A DNA stretch of 64,000 nucleotides, from positions 479,864,657 to 479,928,656 of the forward strand of contig NC_081412.1 of NCBI RefSeq assembly GCF_030272615.1, in the 5' to 3' direction. Numbering within the stretch: position 1 is the first letter of the stretch; every line of letters begins with the position of its first letter. The translations under genes were made by a program, and so were the position numbers. Below the pieces are notes generated by a model. It searched no databases. It was given only the letters and a program-made list of their open reading frames with translations, and was not told the origin of the DNA. Positions 1-12,575 of the stretch are shown piece after piece. This DNA comes from Cryptomeria japonica. Lineage: Eukaryota; Streptophyta; Pinopsida; Cupressales; Cupressaceae.

Positions 1-1480
1 ATAGGGCTATCCTTCTTCACAAGAACTACTAAAGATGTGAATGGACTAGAGCTAAGTCATATGAATCCCATGTAAATAATTTCTGTAATATAATTCTTAA
101 TATCCTCTTAAATGATGGTATGCAATAATTATAATTTTTTTAATCTCCTTCTTCTAACTCTATAACATGTTTAAATCCTCTATCCAATGGTAGTCTTGGA
201 GGTGTATCATTGAAAACTAAAATATTAATCTCCAAGATTTTTTCAATATCAAGGTGATGAATACCTTCCTTGCATAATGGAGACTTTGTGGTAAGAATAA
301 AGAAACTTTCTACCTATGCTACTTGTTCTCCATGGATGACCATCTCTATCCTTTTTATTGTCACCAATTGTTGAGATCCATTTGGGATCCCTCTAAGGAT
401 AACATTTCTTCCATCTACTATGAACTTAAGCTCCATGGTCTAGTAATTATGTGAATACTCCCCTAGAGAATTAAACCATTGTTATACCAAAACCATACCA
501 TTATTTCTTAGACCAATCACATAAAATTCATCATATAACTTATTGTCTCTAATAATTATATTGATTTGTGTGATTACCTTCCTATATAAAATGTTGAATC
601 CATCAACCACTATGAAATTGAATCCTTCAAATTCTTTTGTCTTCAATATTCTCTTCATTCCCAATCCTTCATGGATAAATTTGTGTAGCCCCACCATCAA
701 TGAGAATGGTCATCCTTTATCCTACTAGCACTCCACAAACTTGGAAGGGAATATATTTTGGTGCTCTTGAGAGAGCGACAAGTGTACTCTCTTTCGTGAC
801 TATGTTTTCCACTCCTTCAACAATATAATTGATAAAATACTTGAACACATTGGATTCATCCTATAACTTTGAATCTTCATATGACACCACTTCAATGTCA
901 TGCATTTTTCCTTTACCCAAGAATATATGTCTAATATTCTATGGTTCTCTACAAGAGAAGCACACTTTTTTACTTTGATGTTTATTCTTAGATTCCTCAT
1001 CCTTGTTTTATTTCAAGCATGGTGCCTTGGGTTGATAGAAGCTCTTATGAGAAGGCTTCTTATTTGACATAACCAATACATTTTTGGAGTATAATTTTAT
1101 TTTTGGCCACTAAATACTCTAGATTTAGGGCTCTTTTGATGGACTCTTGCAAGGAATGTGGATCAAATTCCCTTATGAAAAACTTGAATGGTTAGGATAG
1201 ACCCTATAAAAAAAGAACTATGAGTCTCTTTTTTGTCACATCTAGAACCATCATTGGTACTCTAAAATTCTTGGACACAGTGCTTAATTGTACCCTCTTG
1301 CCTCCATTGTGCAAAAAATTCCCTAAAGAGAATCTATTGATCCTTACTATCAAACCTCTCAAACAAAATTCATCTAAACTCCTCTAGGGTAATGATTGAT
1401 TCATGCCCTTTGGTCGCCATGCTTTGGAACCACCCTCTAACCAAACTTAGTGGCTTATTCTTCTTTGAATATGGGGTTTA
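1..1480 (-). pseudogene. Ty3/gypsy gag-protease-RT remnant
   Basis: Read leftwards on the minus strand, this is the front half of a Ty3/gypsy polyprotein. A gag core lies at about 1150-1480, and a CCHC-type knuckle region at about 890-985 (it begins CFSC). A retropepsin lies at about 480-720 with the active-site pattern I-D-G-G-A-T, followed by a conserved EFEGFN stretch. The first residues of reverse transcriptase (SPFTSLVVLVKKD) sit at 1-50, and the rest of pol lies outside the window. Frameshifts and many stops break the frame, so no protein is expected. The knuckle and protease resemble chromoviruses of the Tekay/Del type; that lineage call is inference. The gag end is repeated at about 5050-5440 because it lies inside the duplicated ~3.9-kb unit. 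Confidence 0.72.
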
Positions 1481-3410
1481 AGAAGAAATATGTATCCAAA
1501 TTTTCAACCATGCCTTCTCATACCTTCTCCTCCAGTGCCCATTACTTGTCTTCATCTCATATTACTTAATAAAATACATGTCACGAATGATGGTGGGATA
1601 CAAGGTATTATATTTAGTCTAATACATTTTTATTTCATCCTCATGTCATATATGTATAGGTTGTTTTTATTTCAAGAGTTCTATTTCATCTCTTTTAAAA
1701 AATTTAGCTTTGAATAACATTAGAGATAGGTTATTTGAAGTCTTATCATTCACTAAATTACTAACTTTTAGACCATTTAGAGTAAATATCCTTTCTTTCC
1801 ATTATTGATTTTTTTATTTCAAATTCCTCACAATATCTACCATAGACTTACTCAAAGTAGATTGATATTATCTATGGACATCTCTCTATTTTAAGTCTTT
1901 ATGACCTCCCAAAAGTGGGATTCCCCATTTCTATCACCCTTGGGATACTTCTTTTCTCTTTTCCCTTTGAAGGTGCCTAATTTCCCTATCACTTTCAAAG
2001 AGGGGCTTCATAGTCCTTTTCCTTATCTCTCTTTACTTTGGTGGGTATTTTATCTCTCCATTTTTTAGGGTGGGGGGCTATTCGTCTTATGAGGAGCTTA
2101 TTATTTTAGGGGGATCTCTTTACACATTGGTATTTTATCAAGACCCATATTTTCACCCATCTAAGCTATACTTAAAGTGGGTGCTAGTGTTTTTTTTTTC
2201 TTATGTTAAGTAACATTTTCATTTCCTACAAATATTATTAAGATTTATTAAAGGCTCTTTAAACTTGGTTAATATGAGACACATGAGATGATCAATTTGT
2301 TACATGTGTCACTCTCACCCACACTAGGGTGGTTGAGTCTCACACCCTCTTTTGAATTTGTATGACACCTCTTATTACCATTTATTTGTCTTCATCTAGT
2401 AGATGCAACCATGCAATTTGGGTAGTTGGAGTTATTACACCCCTTGGATGTATGCCCATATTTGTGCTATATATACAACACTCACCTCTCTTCTTTGCTA
2501 CTAAAAAAATTAAAGTAAGCATTCCTAATACTTGATTCCATTTTTTTTTCTTGAGTTCTATGTTTTCAAAATTCTATTTCCATTCTTGTATTTTGATATT
2601 TGATAATCTATTGATTGTAGTGCATGTGATCTACAACCAATATTTATTCTTGACTCAAAATAACATTTTTCATAAAATCTAACAAATATATCTCCTAATC
2701 TAATGTAATAATAGAAGTGAAAATATATTTACCAAAAACATAATAGAAATCCTCCCAACATAGAAGTTTATGTCAACTCATTAATTATGATATCCCTAAT
2801 AATAATTGTATAACACCTAAACAAAAGTAAAAGTGTGGAACTTTATAATAAGTGTGTTTACAAGCCTAGTTTTATTTTTTTTAAAAATAAATAGTTTCCA
2901 AAAAGACCATAACGTTAGAAGTATTCAATTCTAGTAAATAATGAGAGGAAATATAGTGCACTAATACCTGGTATAAAAAATATCAAACTTAAAAAAATGA
3001 CACTAAAAATGGTTTTTACATGAGAAAGTTATTGGCTTAGAAAGTTCAAGAAACTAGGACTAGGAAAGAAACTATTCAAGAACCTTTAAAAAGAATATAT
3101 TTATTGCGAAAATATGCCACATCATTATAAAGACAATGAAAAAATAACTAAGCTAAAATAATTGAACTTGATAGAACACCAAATGAGTAAACTTTATGAC
3201 ATCTCAAAATTGAATGTCAAAACAAAAATTTCATTGGAGGGGTGGATATTTTCACTATTTAGCCTACACCAATGTTAGCATGTTCATTTCATAGCCATGT
3301 GTAACACTAATATGACATGGAATTGTTTGTGCCTCTATGGCTCAAGTAGTTGTTGATTATACATCCATATGTCATATCTATAGGGGTTGCACACATAATT
3401 CCACATGGTA

Positions 3411-3622
3411 GAGAGATAATGTGGATTATGGTATAAGAGTAATTATGACATAGTACATTGCATCAACTATATCATTATTTTGGTACAACATCGTAGGGAT
3501 TGTCACAATGATGACAGAGAGATAATGTGGATTATGGTATAAGAGTAATTATGACATAGTACATTGCATCAACTATATCATTATTTTGGTACAACATCGT
3601 AGGGATTGTCACAATGATGACT
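3411..3622. repeat. 106-bp tandem duplication
   Basis: Two back-to-back copies of a 106-bp unit begin gagagataatgtggattatg at 3411 and 3517 and are nearly identical. The matching part of copy B (about 11,104-11,210) has one copy only, so this duplication arose after the 3.9-kb duplication. Confidence 0.85.
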
Positions 3623-4392
3623 ATGTAGTGGTTGGTGGAGAAGATGCTTTCTAGTTGATGGTATGATGGAAAGTAGATTATACGATATCAAGTGGTAGTT
3701 GGGTGGTACAAAAAGTATTGGGAATAAATTGAGTTGAGCATAGGAAGAGTTTGGGCAAGACGATGATGGTCAATTGGTAGCCAAACCTTAATTTTTACTG
3801 AGCTCATGAATAGTAGTATATTCAAGCCAAGAAGGTGAATATGAATTTCTCTCAAAGACAATGCCTAGCCCATGGAAATTAAAATCCAATCCCTACATAT
3901 TGCTATTTTTGAATGCAATAGAATAGTCTATTTTTCATGGGACTTTCTAAAAAAAATCACTACATAAACAAAAAAAAAAAAAGAGTTATTTACTATTAGA
4001 AAGCACATATGGTTATCCAAATGAGATAAAATGATAGTTGAACCTAACTAATTTTATTATTCTATAAATAATAGCGATCTTGGAATAACTCCACCATTCA
4101 CTAGATATGCTAGAAACTCATATCTAGGCACACTAAGAGCTTAGAATTAGACTAATCTTAGGCCATCGCGGCTTTTCTATCGTGTTAGGCTTTCCGATGA
4201 AAAAATAACTTGAGACCTATTTTTTATGGATTAGCCACAAAACCAAAAAAAAAATTATATTAATTAAGGTGAATACGTAAGAATACAAAGAGTAGTGTAT
4301 CCATATATAGGACTGTTTAGCTAATGATTTAGGATAACACGTCTAAGAGGTCATGATATAACTTTCAATTAGGATATGAAATAACTTAGTCA

Positions 4393-4522
4393 ACTAAAAT
4401 AATATTGGCCCTTGATTGGACAGCGGTAGAACCTAATTTACTATAAATCAATATTTGACTAAAATAATATTGGCCCTTGATTGGACAATGGTAGAACCTA
4501 ATTTACTATAAATCAATATTTG
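4393..4522. repeat. 65-bp tandem duplication
   Basis: Two adjacent 65-bp units begin actaaaataatattggccct (4393 and 4458) and differ at only a couple of bases. Copy B has a single copy at about 12,002-12,067. This is a second private tandem duplication in copy A. Confidence 0.85.
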
Positions 4523-7291
4523 ATGAGTCAATGGTACTCCTTATAACCCCAAATTAAGGGTGATGCATGTCTTTATTAGCTACCTATCTACAAGAAAATT
4601 AAATATCCAATCATCATAAAATAATAATAAATAGGTGCAATATTACACTTAATATAAAGACCATCCCACATGAAGCATAATACTACATCAACATGGATGT
4701 AGGAATCTTAATATGTGAAGTTGGTAAAAAAAGAAGCTCTATCATGACAAGGAGGAATGCAATTAGGAAGTATACCATGTTAGGGAAAAAAAACTAGGAG
4801 GGAAATATAAAGAGGATACACTATTAAATGAATCAGAAAGATTAACTCTATCACTAAAGTATTGAAGCCTTATAAACCTTGAATAACTTAGAAATTAACA
4901 AAACATGTGAAAATATTAAGCCAAAGTTTGAGGATTATCTATTTTAGCTAATTGATAAAGTTCATGTGTAAGTTATTACTATTCCAAATATTCTTTATGA
5001 TCATAATCTTCATTAGATCATGCTTAGCATTAAGATTAACAATAATAGTTTGGTCACTAAATCCTCTAGATTTAGGGCTCTTTTGATGGATTGTTGGAAG
5101 GAATGTGGATCAAATTCCCTTACAAAAAACTTGATTGGTTAGGATAGAATCTCTACCAAAAGAACTATAATGAGTCTCTTTTTTGTCACATCTAGAACAA
5201 TTGTTGGTACTTTGAAATTATTGGACACATAATGCTTAATTGTACCCTCTTGCTTCCATTGTGCAAAAAGTTCCCTAAAGTGAATCTATGGATCCTTAAT
5301 ATCAAACCTCTCCAACAAAATTCATCTAAACTCCTCTAGGGTAATGATTTATTCATGCCCTTGGGTCACCATGCTTTGAAACCACCCTCTAGCCAAACTT
5401 AGTGGCTTCTTCTTCTTTGAACGTGAGGTTTAAGATGAAATATGTATCCAAATTTTCAATCATGCCTTCTCATACCTTCTCCTCATGTGCCCATTACTTG
5501 TCTTCATCTCATATTACTTAATAAAATACATGTCATGAATGATGGTGGGATCCAAGGTATTAAATTTAGTGTGATACATTTTCATTTCATCCACTTATCA
5601 TAGATGTATATGTTGTTTTTCTTTCAAGAGTTCTATTTCATCTCTTTTCAGAAATTTATCTTTGAATAACATTAGGGATAGGTTATTTTAAGTCTTGTCA
5701 TTCACTAAATTACTAACTTTTAGACCATTTAGAGTAAATCTCCTAGCTCTCCATTATTGATTTTTCATTTCAAATTCCTCACAATATCTACCATAGACTT
5801 CCTCAATGTGGATTGATATTATCTATGGACATCTCTCTATTGTGAGTCTTAATGACCTCCCAAAAGTGGGATTCCTCATTTCTATCACCCTTAGAGATTC
5901 TTCTTTTCTCTTTTCCCTTTGAAGGTACCTAATTTCCCTATCACTTTTTAGGAGGGGCTTCATAGTCCTTTGCCTTATCTCTCTTTACTTTGGTGGGTAT
6001 TTTATCTCTCCATTTTGGTGGGTGGGGGGGATATTCGTCATATGAGGAGATTATTATTTTGGGGGGATCTCTTTATACATTGGTATTTTTATCAAGATTC
6101 ATTTACCGAGATCCATATTTTCACCCACCTAATCTACGCTTAAGGTGGATGCTAGTGTTTTTCTTTCTTTTTTTCTAATGTTAAGTGCCTTTTTTGTTTC
6201 CTACAAATGTTATTAAGATTTCTTAAAGGCTCTTTAGACTCGGTTATTATGAGTACACATGGGATAATTAATTAGTTACATGTGTCACTCTTGCCCACAC
6301 TAGGGTGGTTGAGTCTCACACCCTTTATTAAATTTGTATGACACCTCCTATTACCATTTATTTGTCTTCATCTAGTAGATGCAACCATGCAATTTGGGTA
6401 GTTGGAGTTATTAAACCTCTTGGATGATTGCCCATATTTGTGCCATATATACAACACTCACCTCTCTTCTTTTCTACTCAAAAAAGTAATGTAAGCATTC
6501 CTAATACTCGATTCCATTTTGTTTCTTGAGTTCTTTGTTTTCAAGATTCTCTTTCCATTCTTCTATTTTGATATGTGATAATCTATTGATTGGAATGCAT
6601 GTGATCTACAACCGATATTTATTTTTGGCTCAAAATATCATTTTTCATAAAATCTAACAAATATATCTCTTAATCTAATGTAATAATATAAGTGAAAATA
6701 TATTTACCAAAAAAAATAATAACATAGAAGTTTATGTCAACTCATTAATTATGCCAACCTTAATAATAATTTGTATAACACCTAAACAAAAGTACAAGTG
6801 TGGAACTTTATAATAAGTGTGTTTACAAACCTAGTTATATTTTTACAAAAAATTATATAGTTTCCAAAAAGACCATAAAGTTAAAAGTACAATTGTAGTA
6901 AAGAATGAGAGGAAATAAGGTGCACTAATACTTAATATAAAAAATATCAAATGACACTAAAAATGGTGTTTACATGTGAAAGTTATGGGATTAGAAAGTT
7001 TAGAAACTAGGACTAGGAAAGAAACTATTCAAGAACCTTTTAAATGAACATATTTATTGTAAAAATATGCCACGACATTATAAAGACAATGAAAAAATAA
7101 TTATCTAAAATAATTGAACTTGATTGAACACCAAATGAGTAAACTTTATGACTTCTCAAAATTGAATGTCAAAAAAAAAATGATTGGAGAGTGGTGGATA
7201 TTTTCACCATTTAGACTACGCCAATGTTAGCATGTTCATTTCATAGCCATGTGTAACAATAATATGACATGGAATTGTTTGTGCCTCTGTG

Positions 7292-7306
7292 GCTCAAGTA
7301 GTTGTT
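7292..7306. repeat. LINE target-site duplication (left)
   Basis: The 15-bp word gctcaagtagttgtt occurs here and again at 11,032-11,046. It appears once, uninterrupted, at the matching site of copy A (about 3342-3356). This defines the insertion boundaries exactly. Confidence 0.9.
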
Positions 7307-7510
7307 CTGATTAATTGGAAAAAAACGTTTTAAGGACTTGAAACCTTTTACAAAAAAATCAAAAGATAGAACAACAAAGATCAACTAGACTAGCATAAAG
7401 ACAACATACAAAAGACTGGCAAGAAAGCCAGCAACCCGAACGGACAACAAAAAACTAGGAACAACAAAGTAGAAAAAACTGGAAATAAAGACCTATACAG
7501 CTAGCAACAC

Positions 7511-9231
7511 CTATAGAGACTTAAGAAGTTCAGCAACCTTGATGACCAATAGGTCATAATTCGTCGAAGCAACTTTGAGCTCTTCAATTTCCTTGTTTGG
7601 ATTTTTCTCCCTCTTCTTTCCTCTGGTCCTCGTTCTTGGTCCTCGCACACCTTCCATGCCCTCCATGTCAGGTTCCTGCTCCAGGGATCCCTTCTCATTC
7701 TCTAGCTTACTGATCAGGATTTTGATGTTGTTAGCTGAGGCCTTCAGAATGTTATAACTTTGTTTAACAATGCTTCTGAGACAGGTATCGATTTTGTTGA
7801 GTCTATTTTCAACATCTACCATTCTATGGTCCCTAACAGTGTCATTGTTTTTTACTTCCTCCAGGGCCTTCTCCACTTGCTCAAACCTTGGATTGAAGGT
7901 GTCCCTAATCTCTTCAGCTCTAGCAATAGTCTTTCCCAAATCATCAACATACTCAACCATGGATTTACCTTCACTGATGTTAATAGTCTCCAAAATTTGA
8001 ATCCTATGACTTAGGTTCTTGTTTTCCTCCACAGCTTTCTTGTGATTGTTTATGAGCCAGTCGAGGGTGTCCACAAACCCCTTCAAACCCTCAATAGAAG
8101 GGTTAGCAGTGGAGATTTTTTCACCAACCTTGGCCTAATCAGTTTTGGGGTCTTCACCACTGGTTTTCTGTTCGGCATTACCACCAACACTCTGGTTGAA
8201 ACTATCCCCCGTAATCTCCTCAACTTTTTGGTCCGCATCAGAATCCTTGCTCTACTATTTGTCCTCCATCTCCAACTCAGAATTGCCCTGCCTTTTCTAC
8301 TTTTTCCTTTTCTGAAAAGAAGATTTAGGTTTCTTCTTCCAAGGGGACTGAGAGTCATCCTTTTCAAAGTCCTTAGAGACCTCCGAGGAGGAGGAAGAGT
8401 GAATCTGGAAGACCTTCTCTTTGCTTTTTTTCTTGCCCTTGGAAGAGGACAACTTACTACTCTCTTGGCTTCTTTTCTTACCCAATTCAACCTCGGAGTC
8501 CTCCAGGCTCTCCTCAGTCTCACTTTTTGAATCACCAACAAAATCCTCACCCATAGAAAATTCAGAGTCTGACCCTTCCTCCTCAGATTTAGAGACAGAA
8601 AGCTGGGGGTAGGCGATTTGATTAGCTTTAATATGATCATAGATTAGAACCATTAGACCTTGGTGCATAGCAATGTCTTGCTTAGGGTTTTCTCTGTGGG
8701 CTTTGATAGTGGCATTCATCGAGCAAATCAGGAAATAGGGTATGTTAACTTTGTCTTCATACCTAAAGTGGTTGAGTAGCACAAAATGGTAGCTATGGAC
8801 TTTGGTAAATTTGCCATCCAGAGTGAAGTAGTGCATGATTGCAAACATAACCTCCCTCCAAGGATTAGCAAAGGCCCTGGGACGGTAGTAGGTCTTACTA
8901 AGCTTAACCATGCACTTTTTCTCCTTAGTAGTTTCAGGGTATCGCTCGATGGCCTCCTTGCTAAGCTTTTTGTCCCTGTAGAAATTACTTCCCTCCCTCC
9001 GGAGACCCATCACTTGAGAAATGAGGTCTTCGTCGATGGTGATAGTTTGATCTCCCATTTTTAGGGTGCCCTTCAATTTTTGGTGAAAAACTTAGTGATT
9101 TTAGCATCCCTCCCATGGAGTCTTTCTATGTACTTCGTTAACCCGCCCTTCTGCAAGATACTCCGGATTTCCTCCTTTTGTTTCCATTCTTTACAATTAT
9201 TGGGCTCGTAGCAATGCTTGTTACCTCCCAT
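7511..9231 (-). pseudogene. Extra LINE-linked ORF, unrecognised acidic/coiled-coil protein
   Basis: ATG at 9231 opens a frame of about 570 codons on the same strand as the LINE ORF2 and inside the same target-site duplications. The N-terminal third starts MGGNKHCYEPNNC and has one frameshift near 9079. The next part contains PWREVMFAIMHYFTLDGKFT and similar globular sequence. It is followed by a Ser/Glu/Lys-rich low-complexity stretch (about 8300-8600), then a region rich in heptad-like leucines and charges (about 7560-8086) that looks like a coiled coil. In-frame stops are TAG at 8297, 8255, 8252 and 8135; the frame ends at TAG 7511-7513. The globular part recalls plant transposon-associated proteins of unknown function, but I cannot name the family. 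A canonical ORF1 would lie upstream of ORF2, so the position is odd. Confidence 0.65.
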
Positions 9232-9397
9232 GATTTGACAGCTCAAACAAGAAACATGAGAGTTGCAGATAGCTAATGGAGAGAAATCTCTAGATGCGGC
9301 CCCAAAAACCTAGAAAGTGTGGGAGAAGGTGGAATTCATATTATCATTATTGGTACTAACATAATAATAATTAATATTAGCCCTCCAAGTCATGTTA

Positions 9398-11031
9398 TTA
9401 ATCATTATATACTCCATTTAAAATCTTTGAGGTGCAGTTATATTGATCCATGAAAATGATCGATTTGGCATCATTAAGAAGATCCTCTTCACCCTTCCAG
9501 GTAATCATGTTGTCATGAGTGACTGCCACGTTAGCTGCCCAATTAGCGGGACCATTTGTTTCTCGATAAATGTGAGAGATAAAACATTTATCAAAGGTTT
9601 TAATAAGATCCCTAGCAACCTTAATAATATTGTTGATAGTCCATGAGGGCTTGGTAATTCCTTTAAGGTAGTTAATGATATTATTAGAATCCCCCTCGAT
9701 CTAGAGGTAAGGACAGTTCCACCTTTTATCCAAAAGGATGCCTTGGAGAGAAGCAATAGCTTCTTCCATATGGTTAGTTCGGCAGTCTATAGGAACAACA
9801 ACAATTTCCTTACAAATACCATTTTCATTTCTGAGAATAGCACTACATCCCGCTGGTCCAGGATTGCCTTTAGCAGCACCGTCAAAGTTGATTTTGAACC
9901 ATCCAAGAGGGGGAGAGTACCACTTAGCTTCAATTTTATTACTTTGTTTAGTATCAATCCTTACAACACTCTTCAGGTTCCAAGAGTTGAGGATGTGAGC
10001 TTCCAGGCAATTGACAGGAATGCAAGGTTCTCCAATGGTCCTGAAGTTCTCAACTATAGCCCTTTGAATTTTCTGAAAAACAATAGCATGGGGGAGAGAA
10101 TTATCCCTTAAGATACGGTTGTACCTTTCTTTCCAAATCCCCCACAGGATGTGAGGAAGAGAGAGCTGCCACAAAATTCTCAAAGAGGGAGTAGACCAAT
10201 GGTAGCTCCAAGAATGGAACAAGTCTTGAATAGAGTTAGGGAGCACCCATGCCATAAAAAAATTCTTAAGAAAGCTTTCCCAAATAGAGATAGTGAAAGA
10301 ACAGTGAATAGCCAAGTGGTCCATAGACTCTTCCTCCTCATGACACAATACACACCTATTGGGAAGATAAAAACCTCTAATCTTCAGGTTGTCTAGTGTC
10401 AAAATTTTCTTTTGGAGAATAGACCAATAGAAGATATTGATCTTAGGAATAAGACCCTTGATCCAAGTTTTAGACCAGAAGGAGTTCTCTGAGGGGGCTG
10501 GAGTCAGCACTCCATACATGGAAGAAACAGTAAGGTTGCCTTTGGGCTCAAGTTTCCAAATAAGAATATCTTCTTCATTATTCATCCAAGCAGAAAACAA
10601 GTGTTTCTTGAGATTGATGAGACTAGGGTGTATACCTTTAATGTTTTTCCATTTGTCACCTATCTAGTACCCCTCAACAAAGGAACCAAAAACTCTTTTA
10701 CAAGGGGCAGCAAAAGGGGCCCAATCAGGGATTTCCAGAAAAGGCTTGTCAAGCAACCAGGGATCTTCCCAAAATCTGACTTTCCTACCATTACCAACTC
10801 TCCATTTAACCCCTTTAGCTATGTTGTCTTTACACTTTGAAGCATGGTTCCAAATGTGAGATCCATTGATACTGAAATCAGAGTTGATGAAAGAGAAAAG
10901 AGATGAATACAAGAGAGGATACTTCTCCAAATTTGACACCACTCACTGTGAGAGTGGAACAATCTCCATATCTGTTTGGAAAAAAGAGCTTCATTGAGAG
11001 TCCCGATTCTCCTCAGACCCAGACCACCCTT
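9398..11031 (-). pseudogene. LINE ORF2 C-terminal part (RT tail, zf-RVT, RNase H)
   Basis: The frame enters at the truncated right edge with the RT-tail motif SKGGLGLRR (about 11,005-11,030). A one-base frameshift follows near 10,930. Next come the W-R-V-G-N-G segment with FWEDPW, a zinc-binding C..C..H..C region (about 10,310-10,390, reading CVLCHEEEESMDHLAIHC), and a type I RNase H. The RNase H begins INFDGAAKGNPGPAG and has a second acidic motif IEGDSNN just after an in-frame TAG at 9701-9703. A further TAG lies at 10,664-10,666. The frame ends at TAA 9398-9400. RNase H-bearing ORF2 is known from plant L1-clade LINEs. The copy is dead: truncated, shifted and stopped. Confidence 0.85.
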
Positions 11032-11046
11032 GCTCAAGTAGTTGTT
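11032..11046. repeat. LINE target-site duplication (right)
   Basis: This is the right-hand copy of gctcaagtagttgtt. The sequence that follows (gattatacatcc) resumes copy B exactly where copy A continues after its single copy of the word. Confidence 0.9.
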
Positions 11047-12575
11047 GATTATACATCCATATGGCATATCTATAGGGGTTGCACACATTAATTCCACATG
11101 ATAAAGAGATCATGTGGATTATGGTATAAATGTAATTATGACATAGTGCATTGCATCAACTATATCATTATTTGGGTACAAGATCGTAGGGGTTGTCACA
11201 ATGATGACTATGTAGTAGTTGGTGGAGAAGATGATTTCTAGTTGATGGTATGATCGATATCTAATGTACTCCTAACAATGGAAAGTAGATTATACCATAT
11301 CAAGTGGTGGTTGGGTGGTACACAAAGTAGTGGGAAAAATTTGAGTTGAGAATAGGAAGAGTTTGGGAAAGGAGATGATGGTGAATGGGTAGCCAAACCT
11401 TAATTTTTACTGAATTCATGAATAGTGGTATATTCAAGCCGAGAAGGTAAATACAAATTTCTCTCAGAGACAATGCCTAGTCTAGGGAGATTAAAATCCA
11501 TCTCTACATATTGCTACTTTTTGAATGCAATAGCATAGTCTATTTTTTCATGGGACTTTCTACAAAATATCACTACATAAAGAAAAAAAAAAGAGCTATT
11601 CAATATTAGCAAGCCCATGGTTATCAAAATGAGATATATGATAGCTGAACCTAACTAATTTCATTATTCTAGAAATAATAGTGATCTTGTAATAGCTCCA
11701 CCATTCACTGGATATGATAGAAACTCATACATAGGTGCACTTAGAGCTTAGAATTGTACTAATCTTAGGACATTGTGGCTTTTCTATTTTGTTAGGTTTT
11801 TTGATGAAAAAATAAACTTGAGACCTAATTTTTATGGATTAGCCACAAAACCAAAAAAAAATCGATATTGATTGAGGATGAATACATAAGAATACAAAGA
11901 GTACTGTATCCATATATGGGACTCTTCTAATGATTTAGGATGACACGTGTGTAAGAGGTCATGAGATAACTTCCAATTAGGATATGAGATAAATTAGTCA
12001 ATTAAAATAATGTTGGCCCTTGAATAGACAATGATAGAGCCCAATTTACTATCAATCGATATTTGATGAGTCAATGGTACTCTTTATAACCCCAATTTAA
12101 GGGTGATGCATTTCTTTATTAGCTACCTATCTGAGAGAAAATTAAATATCCATGACAAATAGGTGCAATATTACACTTAAGATAAAGACCATCCCACATG
12201 AAGAATAATACTACATCAACATGGATGTAGGAAGCTTAATATGTGAAGTTGGTAAAATAAGAAGCTCTATCATGACAAGGAGGAATGCAATTAGGAAGTA
12301 TACCATGTTAGGAAAAAAACTAGGAGGGAAATATAACTTAGAGGATATACTATTAAATGAATCATAAAGATTAACTTTATCACTAAAGTATTGAAGCCTT
12401 GAAAACCTTGAATAACTTGGAAATTAACAAAACACATGAAAATATTAAGCCAAAGTTTGAAGATTTTCTATATTAGCTAATTGATCAAGTTCATGTGTAA
12501 GTTATTGTCGTTCCAAATATTCTTTATGAACATTATATTTGTTTGCATGCTTAGCATTAATATTAACAATAATAG

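Larger units (their letters stand above)
1107..5050. repeat. ~3.9-kb direct repeat, copy A
   Basis: This segment starts near the words ctctagatttagggctctt and ends near cttagcattaagattaacaa. It recurs, clearly recognisable along its whole length, immediately downstream as copy B. It contains the gag end of the adjacent gypsy remnant and then non-coding sequence that is probably the element's leader or LTR. Copy A carries two private tandem duplications (3411-3622 and 4393-4522) that copy B lacks. The head-to-tail arrangement suggests unequal exchange or a tandem duplication of an element end. Confidence 0.75.
7307..11031 (-). mobile_element. 5'-truncated plant L1-type LINE with extra 3' ORF
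   Basis: A 3725-bp insertion lies on the minus strand between 15-bp target-site duplications. The left edge (7307) is the element's 3' end; it shows no poly(A), only ccaattaatcag before the duplication. The right edge cuts into the reverse-transcriptase C-terminal region, so the element is 5'-truncated, as is usual for target-primed reverse transcription. It carries the end of ORF2 (RT tail, zinc-binding RVT region, RNase H; 9398-11,031). After a 167-bp gap comes another long reading frame (7511-9231). All six premature stops in the two frames are TAG. The uninterrupted site in copy A confirms that this is an insertion. Confidence 0.9.
5051..12575. repeat. ~3.9-kb direct repeat, copy B (split by LINE)
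   Basis: This second copy of the unit is collinear with copy A from the gag fragment (about 5060-5440) to about 12,575. It is interrupted between 7306 and 11,032 by a LINE. Without the insertion the copy is about 3.8 kb. The two copies differ by many point changes and small indels, so the duplication is not recent. Because only copy B holds the LINE, the duplication came first, or copy A lacks an allele of the insertion. Confidence 0.75.

Noticed and set aside
8042-8530. 162-codon plus-strand frame across the LINE
   Set aside because: Antisense shadow of the acidic Ser/Lys-rich LINE-linked ORF.
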